Source: a virus
DNA length: 31,545 bases
Strand: one strand, 5' to 3'
IMG/VR virus record: IMGVR_UViG_3300030430_002904
Span: 1 to 31,545 of that record
The notes under the pieces were generated by a model. That model was given only the letters and a program-made list of their open reading frames with translations. It had not been told where the DNA came from and made no database searches. The position numbers and the translations under genes were made by a program. How positions within the stretch are numbered: the first letter of the stretch is position 1; each line of letters starts with the position of its first letter. Positions 7,811 through 14,785 of the stretch are shown piece after piece.

Positions 7811-8698
7811 ATGATAACAGCAACTAGAGAAAGAATGGCAACAGATTTGTACGACCCCGAATCAGGAATGACGGCAACGGTGCGAACTATCTATCCACAT
7901 GAAGCGCAAGCAATGTTGGATAATGGTCTTAAAAATAGAAAAATTAGCAAGGCGATGGTCAGCAAATGGGCGAAAGTTATGGCATCGGGAAGATGGATGC
8001 TGAATGGAGAGGCAATTATATTTGATGAAGATACACTAATTGATGGTCAGCATAGGCTTTCAGCTTGTATCGCAAGTAATTTTCCTTTCAGGGCTTTGTG
8101 TGTATATCTTAGAAACGAAAATGCCTTCCGTACTTTAGACCAAGGGAAAAAACGCGGTGGTGCCGATATTCTGTCTATTGCAGGCTACACTAATTCAACT
8201 AATGTTGCATCAGCACTCGCTATTTTAGTGAAGATTGATAGAGATGGAACCATCTCAAATGGAACAGGAGGAACTTCAAGAATATATTTAAGCAATGAAG
8301 AAACCGAAGAAAGAGTAGAGCAATATCCCGGTTTGGAGAGATCCTGTGCAATGGCTCAAAAATTATATAGAAGTTTGAAGATTAAGAAGAGTGCGATTGC
8401 CGCGCTTCATTATTTACTGCGGAGGGCCGAGAATAAAAATGTGGATTTTGATGTCTACGATTCTAAATGTGATTCTTTTATGCAGGGTGTTTTCAGTGGT
8501 GCAAATTTAACCGAAAACTCGCCTGCGTTTGTTTATAGAAATGGATTGATAAAACATATGAATGATCAAACCCGCACAAGCACAGCTTACATAATACATG
8601 CGGGTGTGATTTGTTGGAATAATTGGGTAAGCGGGACTCCAATGAGTTTAATTAGATTACCTAAAAATGGATATATTGCGAAGATAAAGCGTCCATAG
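7811..8698 (+). CDS. ParB/Srx-fold phage protein with DGQHRL motif
   Basis: A 295-residue protein starting MITATRERMA. The frame stays open upstream to 7763, but ATG 7811, four bases after the previous stop, is the sensible start. Residues 69-86 (IIFDEDTLIDGQHRLSAC) contain the DGQHRL motif of the ParB/sulfiredoxin-fold family, preceded by a VSKWAKVMASGRW helix that is usual in phage members. The C-terminal half is helical and not recognised. In the ParB superfamily this motif helps bind nucleotide; the phage members have no established role. Position within the replication block suggests DNA-related work. Confidence 0.72.
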   Translation: MITATRERMATDLYDPESGMTATVRTIYPHEAQAMLDNGLKNRKISKAMVSKWAKVMASGRWMLNGEAIIFDEDTLIDGQHRLSACIASNFPFRALCVYLRNENAFRTLDQGKKRGGADILSIAGYTNSTNVASALAILVKIDRDGTISNGTGGTSRIYLSNEETEERVEQYPGLERSCAMAQKLYRSLKIKKSAIAALHYLLRRAENKNVDFDVYDSKCDSFMQGVFSGANLTENSPAFVYRNGLIKHMNDQTRTSTAYIIHAGVICWNNWVSGTPMSLIRLPKNGYIAKIKRP

Positions 8699-8701
8699 AA
8701 A

Positions 8702-8824
8702 ATGGGTGTATTTACCATGAAAGAGATCGTCGAATACCTTATCTTTACGGCCCTATTTACCGCCGCATCTGCGACTTTAATCTGGCTCATAATTGCAACT
8801 TTGACCACACTTTTTTACGGATAA
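8702..8824 (+). CDS. Small single-span membrane protein (40 aa)
   Basis: This frame encodes 40 residues starting MGVFTMKEIVEY. Residues about 13-38 are almost fully hydrophobic (IFTALFTAASATLIWLIIAT), giving one transmembrane helix. A second start at M6 (8717) is possible. It fits neatly between its neighbours, three bases after one stop and six before the next ATG. Function is unknown; early phage membrane peptides often act on host processes or superinfection, but nothing here shows that. Confidence 0.55.
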   Translation: MGVFTMKEIVEYLIFTALFTAASATLIWLIIATLTTLFYG

Positions 8825-8830
8825 AATCGG

Positions 8831-9391
8831 ATGGAAATACAGAAAAAGACAGATGTGTGTTTCGATAAAAAGAAAACATCTGTAACACTAAAGGGCAATC
8901 TATTGTATAGATTTAATCAATGGTTGGATGATAATGACTTTGTGTCGGACGAGGGTACATTTAAGTATCATGAAGGACTGAAACACTTCATAGTTTTCGG
9001 CCTTACAAATTACTCCAAGTGTCTTCATGGAGACACTTCCTCGCGCGTGCGCCACAATTCTACGAATTGTATTAATAATATATATAGCAAAAATAGCTCC
9101 ACCAAGACACTTGAACCTTCTGAGCCTAAGAAAAAACGGGGCACGCAGATTCCCGATGACTTTGATCCTCCTAGACAGATTACGGAGAAACATGGAATTG
9201 ATCATGAGAAGGCGATTGCAATGTTTACAGATTGGGCAAAGAGCAAAGGAGCTACCTATGTGGATTGGAACGCGGGTTTTCGGAATGCCTGTCGTACCTG
9301 GATAAAAAAGAATATGCCCATGACCCACAAAGGACCCATTTACAAATCACTCGACCATATTCCCGAATATGAAGATGAGGAAGAGTTTTGA
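8831..9391 (+). CDS. Replication initiator / helicase loader (DnaT or O-like)
   Basis: A 186-residue protein. The N-terminal half is basic and of unknown type. From about residue 99, the pattern KKKRGTQIPDDFDPP, then FTDWAKSKGATYVDWNAGFR and NACRTWIKKN, is the C-terminal module of DnaT-like and phage O-like replication proteins. Such proteins help load DnaB on ssDNA. The very next gene is a DnaB-type helicase, whose ATG shares a base with this stop, supporting a loader role. The C-terminus is acidic (YEDEEEF). Confidence 0.7.
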   Translation: MEIQKKTDVCFDKKKTSVTLKGNLLYRFNQWLDDNDFVSDEGTFKYHEGLKHFIVFGLTNYSKCLHGDTSSRVRHNSTNCINNIYSKNSSTKTLEPSEPKKKRGTQIPDDFDPPRQITEKHGIDHEKAIAMFTDWAKSKGATYVDWNAGFRNACRTWIKKNMPMTHKGPIYKSLDHIPEYEDEEEF

Positions 9392-10641
9392 TGGATTTCT
9401 CGGTTTCCGAGCAAGCGGTTTTGTCCGCATGTCTGCGTGATGAGACTAATCTATCCAGCGCAACTGCACTTGAACGGTTGACGGAGAACGACTTCTCCTC
9501 GCGTGCGCACCAAGCGATATTCCGTTTGATCGCAGAGCGATCCGAGATCAACGAGGTGGATGTCGCGATAGAGTTACCCGAATATGCATCCGAAGCCATG
9601 GAACTTGCGGAACGCTTTGGCGGAGGTCAGGTGGACAGATATGTGGATCAACTGGTGGAAGCGCGAAACCGCCGGGAAGTGGAACGCGCAATCATGGAAT
9701 CCACGGATATGCTCAATGAGAATAAACAGGCCGAGGAAATCGTTTCTCGTTTCAATGTCAAGGTAGCCCAGGCGTTAGCCTGTGGAAAGGGTCAGGTAAA
9801 AGTGGGCACCGCCACCAAGGAAGCACATGCTGAATTTCTCGCCATTAATGCAGGAGATTCTTCCGCCATATCCACAGGGTTCAAACGATTGGATTTTTGT
9901 CTAAGTGGCGGATTCCAGCCGGGAAAGCTTTATGTCCTAGCCGCAAGACCGGGAGTGGGTAAGTCAGGATTGGCGATTCATTTCTCCCATGAGATAGCCA
10001 AGAGGGGATACCGGGCATCCTATGCATCCTTGGAGATGAGTGCCGCGGAATGCTCAGCACGGTTACTCTCCCGCGAGAGCGGGGTTGCCCGTCCGCGCAT
10101 GAAAGGGGATCTGCTCCCCGCCCACCGCACCAAGCTCGAAGATGCCACACAGAGGATGCAAAAATGGCCCATTACTTTCAAGGATGACAATCAGGCCACC
10201 CTTGATTCAATCCGCGCCTTTCTGGCCCAGGAGCGAGTGAAAGGAGATGTGGGGCTGGCGGTGATTGATTATTTACAACTGGTCAGCGCACCCGGACATG
10301 AATCAAGAGTGCAGGAAATCACCGCCATTTCTCGAAGTCTCAAACAGATCAGTATGGAATTACAGATTCCCATCCTCGCGCTTTCGCAGTTATCACGCCA
10401 GTGTGACATAAATAACCGCAAACCCATACTCTCCGATCTCAGGGATTCCGGGTCCATCGAACAGGATGCGGATTGCGTGTTTCTCCTCTCTGTGGACGAT
10501 AAGGTGGACGAGATTAAGGACAGGGTGAATTTACATGTCGCCAAAAATCGAGGCGGGGAAACCGATCATTCTCTCACGCTTGGCTTTGAGAAGAGTACTG
10601 GGAGATGGACCACAGGATTGGGACCATCGAAGTCATGGTAG
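9391..10641 (+). CDS. dnaB: DnaB-type replicative DNA helicase
   Basis: A 416-residue protein from ATG 9391, which overlaps the preceding TGA by one base (a TTG at 9388 is also open). The N-terminal helical domain (about 1-110) is followed by a RecA-fold ATPase: Walker A ARPGVGKSG (about 185-193), the SLEMSAAECSARLLS helix, Walker B VGLAVIDYLQLV, and the DLRDSGSIEQDADCV segment typical of DnaB. The protein is shorter than the usual 450-470 residues. It should unwind DNA at the phage fork. No primase domain is present in it and no separate primase was recognised in the window, so host DnaG may be used. It is the last gene of the rightward early operon. Confidence 0.93.
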   Translation: MDFSVSEQAVLSACLRDETNLSSATALERLTENDFSSRAHQAIFRLIAERSEINEVDVAIELPEYASEAMELAERFGGGQVDRYVDQLVEARNRREVERAIMESTDMLNENKQAEEIVSRFNVKVAQALACGKGQVKVGTATKEAHAEFLAINAGDSSAISTGFKRLDFCLSGGFQPGKLYVLAARPGVGKSGLAIHFSHEIAKRGYRASYASLEMSAAECSARLLSRESGVARPRMKGDLLPAHRTKLEDATQRMQKWPITFKDDNQATLDSIRAFLAQERVKGDVGLAVIDYLQLVSAPGHESRVQEITAISRSLKQISMELQIPILALSQLSRQCDINNRKPILSDLRDSGSIEQDADCVFLLSVDDKVDEIKDRVNLHVAKNRGGETDHSLTLGFEKSTGRWTTGLGPSKSW

Positions 10642-10757
10642 ACAAATGACTACAGATAGCTCTTTTTGCCGTAGAGGGGTCTATTCGTGCTTTTTAAATC
10701 TTACGAGGGTAAAGACTCATGTTTGCATGTAAAAGCCTTTTTTGAGGGGGTACGGGG

Positions 10758-11054
10758 TTAAAGAGTTATGCGTTCTTTTTTCTTTGTCCTAAAATTTCTT
10801 ATTAATTTTGCTAGATATATAATCCAATCGTCAGTGTCTTCCGTCCTATCCCCTGAAGGTACAAACTCGACAATCCCGTCCATGTGAACCACAAAGTAAT
10901 CTTCATATCCGTAGACTGCGAGTCCAACGGGACTGCTTTTAGTGAACTTATCAGGCAAATCTTCGATTGTGATCATTGAAACTTTACAACCCGCAGAGGT
11001 AGCAAGCAAAGCAATACCCATTTGCGTTACACTAAAGTTATATTCTTCACTCAT
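10758..11054 (-). CDS. Hypothetical protein
   Basis: A 98-residue protein starting MSEEYNFSVTQMGIALLATS. Not recognised. The middle is beta-rich and acidic (YEDYFVVHMDGIVEFVPSGD), and the end is basic (FRTKKKERITL). An AAGGAA Shine-Dalgarno sequence lies upstream of the ATG, and the leader AATGCGATGAGT is shared with the next gene upstream. It is the last gene of the leftward operon. Confidence 0.7.
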   Translation of the reverse strand: MSEEYNFSVTQMGIALLATSAGCKVSMITIEDLPDKFTKSSPVGLAVYGYEDYFVVHMDGIVEFVPSGDRTEDTDDWIIYLAKLIRNFRTKKKERITL

Positions 11055-11066
11055 CGCATTTTTTCC

Positions 11067-11417
11067 TTATGCCCCAAATTCAATACAAGGAGTCCATACA
11101 ATCCATTCAGTTGTGGTGAATGTTTCATCTTTTTCTCCAATCGTATGATGAGCTTCTCTCCAAAAAGTGTAAAACTCGATACCTCTTTCTTGGAAATTAG
11201 TAAGAACCAACCAAAGATCCGTAATACTTTTATCTTCAACAAAATGAAAAGTTCCTTGGATGTTGTCACCCTTGAGTTTGAACTTTGGATATTTCTCATT
11301 GCTTGAAAACTTTTCGTGATATTCAAACCAAAAAAAACTGCTTTCAAATGCAAATGCTCTACACCTTGTGTGGATTGCTATCTCTACAAAATCTTCTAGT
11401 TTTAATTGTTTACTCAT
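11067..11417 (-). CDS. Hypothetical protein
   Basis: A 116-residue protein starting MSKQLKLEDFVEIAIHTRCR. A longer frame exists, but ATG 11417 has a good AGGAG seven bases upstream and overlaps the preceding TGA by one to two bases, so it is chosen. The protein is rich in aromatic residues (FESSFFWFEYHEKF, TTTEWIVWTP) and beta-rich, with no known family. It lies in the leftward operon of small genes, 12 bases before the next start. Confidence 0.72.
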   Translation of the reverse strand: MSKQLKLEDFVEIAIHTRCRAFAFESSFFWFEYHEKFSSNEKYPKFKLKGDNIQGTFHFVEDKSITDLWLVLTNFQERGIEFYTFWREAHHTIGEKDETFTTTEWIVWTPCIEFGA

Positions 11418-11548
11418 CGCATTTCTCCTTTCATATCTTTTCTCTTTTGCCAAGCTTCAACCGCTTTGGGCGCGAACCGCATCACCAAAAAGATGACAAG
11501 GCCCAAGCAAAGGCGCGCAATTGTTTCGGACTCGTTTGGCTTAGTCAT
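11414..11548 (-). CDS. Small single-span membrane protein (44 aa)
   Basis: This frame encodes 44 residues starting MTKPNESETIARLCLGLVIF. Residues 11-24 are hydrophobic, then a basic segment (AWQKRKDMKGEMR) follows, so the C-terminus likely faces the cytoplasm. The start overlaps the upstream gene by eight bases and the stop overlaps the downstream ATG (ATGA). This exact fit supports a real gene. Function is unknown. Confidence 0.6.
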   Translation of the reverse strand: MTKPNESETIARLCLGLVIFLVMRFAPKAVEAWQKRKDMKGEMR

Positions 11549-11858
11549 GGGTAATACTTTCAAAGTATATGCTTAGATTGTGACCACATGATGCTCTTAA
11601 GGAGTAAGGCGCATATCTTTCCTTAATCCTTATTTCTGCATCCCAAAGCATTTTGCTCCACGGACATTCATTCCATGTATCAATACCACTTTCTTGTTCG
11701 TATATCTTTTGCGAGTAGTAAATGGCGAGCTTGGTTTTCAAGGTGAGATTATCAAACCATTCAGATAATGCTTCTTCGCATTTCTCTTTGTCTGTATCGC
11801 AACCACTTCCCCAATCTGCCGTATCAATAGTGTAGTTGAATTTAAATTGTTTATTCAT
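11541..11858 (-). CDS. Hypothetical protein
   Basis: A 105-residue protein starting MNKQFKFNYTIDTADWGSGC. The frame extends further upstream, but ATG 11858 overlaps the upstream stop by eight bases and is preceded by AGAAAGAAG. The centre is helical and acidic (KEKCEEALSEWFDNLTLKTK), with several Cys and Trp residues. No family was recognised. It belongs to the leftward operon. Confidence 0.68.
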   Translation of the reverse strand: MNKQFKFNYTIDTADWGSGCDTDKEKCEEALSEWFDNLTLKTKLAIYYSQKIYEQESGIDTWNECPWSKMLWDAEIRIKERYAPYSLRASCGHNLSIYFESITHD

Positions 11859-12111
11859 GGGACTTCTTCTTTCTCTTTGCTTTGATTGCACTTGCAAAGA
11901 ATTGATCATCTTGAAGATCATCCAATTCTGCTAATCTCAAGTTAACTTGTATCATTGTCCCGTTTAGATTAGCCCAATTAATTTCAGATGTTATGCAGTG
12001 ATTGTTCAACAAACCCACATATACATCAAGCCTTGGTGAGATTATATTTATCAAATCACATATTTCTTTATTGGTTAGACCGTTGGCAATATCTATTAAT
12101 TTCTCGCTCAT
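11851..12111 (-). CDS. Hypothetical protein
   Basis: An 86-residue protein starting MSEKLIDIANGLTNKEICDL. It is mainly helical with a strongly basic C-terminus (SAIKAKRKKKSHE) that could bind nucleic acid. The ATG overlaps the stop of the upstream gene by four bases, and its end overlaps the downstream start by eight. Unknown family. Confidence 0.65.
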   Translation of the reverse strand: MSEKLIDIANGLTNKEICDLINIISPRLDVYVGLLNNHCITSEINWANLNGTMIQVNLRLAELDDLQDDQFFASAIKAKRKKKSHE

Positions 12112-12296
12112 CCTACACCCCCCTCTACCTTGGCGAGTACCTTCTTCTTTCTCTTAGTCGCGTCTTTGATAAAAGACTTAGTGAGATCCGCTTCTAAGTT
12201 TCTCCTTAGCCTGGATTCGCTTGATTTGTCTAATCCGACAATGATTAATTTATCATCGAGCCAATTGCTCAATGGGTTGGATGCGTTGTTTTTCAT
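12108..12296 (-). CDS. Small hypothetical protein
   Basis: A 62-residue basic protein (MKNNASNPLSNWLDDKLIIV, with a KRKKKVLAKVE tail). No family was recognised. The start lies in the sequence AAAGATATATATGAAA, which is also found at the start of the gp88-like gene at the head of this operon. There is no clear Shine-Dalgarno sequence. Confidence 0.6.
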   Translation of the reverse strand: MKNNASNPLSNWLDDKLIIVGLDKSSESRLRRNLEADLTKSFIKDATKRKKKVLAKVEGGVG

Positions 12297-12316
12297 ATAT
12301 ATCTTTCTCTTTTGTT

Positions 12317-12520
12317 TTATAGGTTAAAGGTAAGTTGCACTTTCTCGCGCTCCGTCAAATTGACTCGCGCGCATTTACGCTTAACGCGGATCGGCGAGAC
12401 CGTTTCACGGTCGGAATGATCAAGCGCTTTCTCTTTCTCCTGAATGAATCGGCGTTGTTTATCCCCTAATGCGAGTAGTTCGGAAAGAGCTTGAGGGAAT
12501 ATATCGGTTGCGTGTTTCAT
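12317..12520 (-). CDS. Small hypothetical protein
   Basis: A 67-residue, highly charged protein (SELLALGDKQRRFIQEKEKA, then KRKCARVNLTEREK). It looks helical in the first half and basic in the second. The ATG overlaps the upstream stop by three bases (CTATGA). No family was recognised. Confidence 0.6.
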   Translation of the reverse strand: MKHATDIFPQALSELLALGDKQRRFIQEKEKALDHSDRETVSPIRVKRKCARVNLTEREKVQLTFNL

Positions 12521-12618
12521 AGGTCCCCGCCTTTCTCGTATTGGATGAGGTCCCAGGCAATGACCGCGAAAACCGGAACCCAGGGTAAAAATAGTATTAG
12601 TTCAAATAGTGTATTCAT
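12517..12618 (-). CDS. Tiny membrane protein (33 aa)
   Basis: This frame encodes 33 residues starting MNTLFELILFLPWVPVFAVI, one hydrophobic span, followed by a short charged tail (WDLIQYEKGGDL). The stop overlaps the next gene's ATG (ATGA), as is usual within this operon. The fit supports a real gene. Function is unknown. Confidence 0.5.
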   Translation of the reverse strand: MNTLFELILFLPWVPVFAVIAWDLIQYEKGGDL

Positions 12619-12636
12619 GTGTGTATGTCTGTAGTA

Positions 12637-13335
12637 TTATAAAGTAACAACGAATCCGCTCTCATCCTTCTTGGCATCTCCTTTTTCTACCAAGCCCACA
12701 ACGCATCCTTGCGGATCATTGAAACGCAAATCGGATTCATCTCCATTAATTACCTTTCTCTTTTCCCATTGCTTGGGAAGCTTATTGCGAAATACTACCG
12801 CGACATTTCCGCCCATTGCCAAGACAAGACGAGCTTGTTGATAATTGGACTCGCTCCGCGAAAAGGTTAGATGATAGTTTCTTGGCATCTCTCCATTCAA
12901 ATACTTTTCCATGCGCTTGAATCCTTTTGTATAATCATAGAATTGAACATGAGGAAACTTCTCAAAGATGTTTTGTCCATCATTGCAACGGATATTTTCC
13001 CAAGGTAGATCACTTGTGAGATTCAAACGAAAACATGGACGCAATCCCTTTTTCTCCGCACGCTTGCAAGCGCTCTCAATCTCTTTTACTAGATTGCAAA
13101 GGAATCCTTCCTTGTCCTCAAAGAAAGAGCGCGTCTTGTTAATCCTTGAATCCTGAATGTTCTTCATTTTACCGCGTCCGCTTGTGTTTAAACATGCCAT
13201 TGCGCAACCTTGGGAAGCCCAAGCGCATACATTATACCCGCTTAGATTGGATGGCGCGAAGTGGATTCCTTGTGTCATGTATCCAAACTTCTCGCCTTTA
13301 ACAATTTTAGCATTACCGCTAGTTAATAGTTTCAT
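12637..13335 (-). CDS. gp88-like phage protein with Cys-rich motif
   Basis: A 232-residue protein. Residues 34-60 contain YNVCAWASQGCAMACLNTSG followed by RGKMKN, with C37, C44 and C48. This Cys pattern and the SGRG that follows match the phage 'gene product 88' family as I remember it (Pfam GP88). Biochemical function is not established; the three Cys residues could bind metal or an Fe-S cluster. Later parts include RLNLTSDLPWENI and FYDYTKGFKRM, also family-like. It is the first gene of the leftward operon, with a putative promoter 52-79 bases upstream. Confidence 0.75.
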   Translation of the reverse strand: MKLLTSGNAKIVKGEKFGYMTQGIHFAPSNLSGYNVCAWASQGCAMACLNTSGRGKMKNIQDSRINKTRSFFEDKEGFLCNLVKEIESACKRAEKKGLRPCFRLNLTSDLPWENIRCNDGQNIFEKFPHVQFYDYTKGFKRMEKYLNGEMPRNYHLTFSRSESNYQQARLVLAMGGNVAVVFRNKLPKQWEKRKVINGDESDLRFNDPQGCVVGLVEKGDAKKDESGFVVTL

Positions 13336-13386
13336 ATATATATCTTTTTACCGCTTGGCTTAATTGCCTCGCTTAAATTACACCTT

Positions 13387-13414
13387 ACTATAAACAACTA
13401 CAGAGTCAAGTAAA
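13387..13414 (-). promoter_or_regulatory. Putative sigma70 promoter of the leftward operon
   Basis: On the minus strand, TTTACT (13414-13409) is followed after 16 bases by TATAGT (13392-13387), matching -35 and -10 consensus at four and five of six positions. Predicted transcription starts about 45 bases before the gp88-like ATG. No other promoter was seen within the operon. Confidence 0.45.
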
Positions 13415-13530
13415 AAGTGTTTTTTTTGTAAACATCAATATTAATCATCTATCGTATTTCGCGGAATAAATGCATTTCTACTCCCCACCTCAAATTTGCT
13501 ATACTCGTGTAAAGCAGATTGTAAAGCATG

Positions 13531-13688
13531 TGCGTAAACCCGACACATTGGGTCCGTAAAAACACGCAAAACCGCTTAAAACCTAGCATTTCTTGCGTCA
13601 ATCCTGGCGATCACTTGCGTAAATCGTTGCTAATCAACGCAAAAGCATAGCATGTGATTCGGAATCACGCGCTAAAAACTAGACGCAA
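13531..13688. repeat. Iteron-like TTGCGT/ACGCAA repeats
   Basis: The hexamer occurs at 13564-13569 (ACGCAA), 13593-13598 (TTGCGT), 13615-13620 (TTGCGT), 13637-13642 (ACGCAA) and 13683-13688 (ACGCAA), with a related TGCGTAAA at 13531. Start-to-start distances are 29, 22, 22 and 46 bases, so three of the four are close to multiples of about 22 (two helical turns). Several copies extend to ACGCAAAA followed by a TAGCAT-like tail. This fits protein-binding iterons at an origin or operator. Confidence 0.5.
13654..13668. repeat. Perfect palindrome GTGATTC-G-GAATCAC
   Basis: Two seven-base arms (13654-13660 and 13662-13668) around a single central G. The size and symmetry are those of an operator for a dimeric repressor. 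It lies within the iteron-like region. No second copy was noticed. Confidence 0.5.
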
Positions 13689-13797
13689 TCCACACCACAA
13701 GGGGCGGGGGGGGCTAGGCGCCGTCTCGCGCTAATTCTGTATTATCATCACCACCCCGTATAATTTTTTCGCCATAGCGTTTTGGTAGCGATGTGAA

Positions 13798-14217
13798 TTA
13801 CACGCTCTTAAACAGATCCCAGCCCTCGCGATATTTTTCGAGTTTACCCCGTGATTGTTGATTATGCGGATAGAGGGTAATACGCATGGTTTGATTAACA
13901 TCCAGGCATGGGATTATATACCAAATGGGGATGGCTTCGACATAGGCGGCAAGAATATCGACTTTCGTACAGTCCATATTAATCTTTTTATCGGCACCTC
14001 CTGCGGTGGTGATCATATAGCGACCAAGACCGCCCCGCGCGGAGTCCTTTGTTTTATCCTTGGTGCCTTTTACTTGTACTTTGAATACTTTACCCGCCTG
14101 ATTCATAACGAGACAATCCTGGGGCAGATAATCGCCCAGCGGGGTAAATACTTCGAGATTACGGGCAAGGGCTTCGGTGAAGAATATTTGCTCGTATAGC
14201 GAGCCTTTACGCTTCAT
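13798..14217 (-). CDS. PD-(D/E)XK-type nuclease-like protein
   Basis: A 139-residue protein. GSLYEQIFFTEALARNLEVF supplies the early helix with E9, followed by FTPLGDYLPQDCLVM with D34, and KVFKVQVKGT with Q48-x-K50. This is the layout of the PDDEXK_5 group (archaeal and intron-associated endonuclease-like), in which Gln often replaces the second acidic residue. It may cut or bind DNA; the target is unknown. Its start overlaps the stop of the upstream gene by 11 bases, so the two form a leftward pair. Confidence 0.65.
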   Translation of the reverse strand: MKRKGSLYEQIFFTEALARNLEVFTPLGDYLPQDCLVMNQAGKVFKVQVKGTKDKTKDSARGGLGRYMITTAGGADKKINMDCTKVDILAAYVEAIPIWYIIPCLDVNQTMRITLYPHNQQSRGKLEKYREGWDLFKSV

Positions 14218-14725
14218 CGGTCACCTCTATGACCTTATCAGTGGAAGCTTCCTTGGGAAGGGAGTCTGTGGCTTGTTTTGCGCCTTTGAGAATGGATCTA
14301 ACTTTATCGGGAGTCATATCAGATGTGCCCAGTTTAACATTCGCGGATGCGGTTATGTTGGTGGGTCTGCCGTTTATGGTCATTAGTTTGTCAAAGAGTA
14401 CGGAAAGGGTGTAGGCGAGGTTCTGCGGCGGTATTTGGTCTAGTTTTTCGTGGATGAGGTTTAGATTGTCTCCGACTATTGCAGATAGTTTGTTAGATAC
14501 TGCGTTTAGATATTCCTGCTCTGTCATTTCGAGCTTGTAGCGTAGAAAGTGGCGTGTGTTGTCGTAGATCTCCTTTTGTTTTCTTGTGGGGGAATTTGCC
14601 TTTTCCTGGAGCTTACGGGTTTCGCCTGCGGCAGTTGCTTTCCTCATAGCTATTTTGGCGGCTGAATCAATGATATCGTTTTTGAGGTCTTTGCGGAGGG
14701 CCTTTACGGTCTTATTATTACGCAT
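14207..14725 (-). CDS. Hypothetical helical protein
   Basis: A 172-residue protein. The N-terminal third is basic and helical (RKDLKNDIIDSAAKIAMRKA). The centre has LAYTLSVLFDKLMTINGRPT, which resembles a segment (DKLLLLRGEPT-like) I have seen in phage and plasmid proteins sometimes labelled as small terminase or helix-turn-helix proteins. Evidence is too weak to assign. The C-terminus is acidic. It diverges from the helix-turn-helix gene at 14786, sharing a 60-base control region. Confidence 0.65.
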   Translation of the reverse strand: MRNNKTVKALRKDLKNDIIDSAAKIAMRKATAAGETRKLQEKANSPTRKQKEIYDNTRHFLRYKLEMTEQEYLNAVSNKLSAIVGDNLNLIHEKLDQIPPQNLAYTLSVLFDKLMTINGRPTNITASANVKLGTSDMTPDKVRSILKGAKQATDSLPKEASTDKVIEVTDEA

Positions 14726-14744
14726 GGGTTATTTTTTTGCACAA

Positions 14745-14776
14745 AAGTATTGACAGGTCAATCATAAAAATACAAT
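14745..14776 (+). promoter_or_regulatory. Putative promoter/operator of the HTH-sigma4-methyltransferase operon
   Basis: A perfect -35 hexamer TTGACA (14750-14755) is followed after 15 bases by TACAAT (14771-14776). The -35 lies in a palindrome, TTGAC-AG-GTCAA (14750-14761). The 11-mer AAGTATTGACA (14745-14755) recurs upstream of the ribbon-helix-helix gene. The start codon GTG 14786 is only about ten bases from the -10, so the message may be leaderless or have a very short leader. Confidence 0.55.
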
Positions 14777-14785
14777 AGGTGACGG

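Larger units (their letters stand above)
13336..13797. other. 462-base non-coding region between two leftward blocks
   Basis: No convincing gene is present. The stretch holds the putative promoter of the leftward operon, a T-rich tract (about 13418-13428), a series of TTGCGT/ACGCAA hexamers, a perfect GTGATTC palindrome and a G-rich run (about 13700-13713). It is the largest gene-free segment in the window and the best place for a replication origin or a regulatory hub. No DnaA-box cluster was recognised. Confidence 0.7.

Noticed and set aside
10642-10757. A terminator between the convergent DnaB gene and the leftward operon
   Set aside because: CATG-TTTG-CATG near 10718-10729 with a later T run gives only a four-bp stem plus a weak extension across an uneven internal loop, so it is not listed.
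13481-13510. Rightward promoter with TATACT -10 in the non-coding region
   Set aside because: The hexamer 17 bases upstream (TCTACT) is a poor -35 and no rightward gene follows nearby.
13700-13713. G-rich run as a G-quadruplex
   Set aside because: There is one long G run with a single C interruption, not four separated G tracts. It is noted only as composition.
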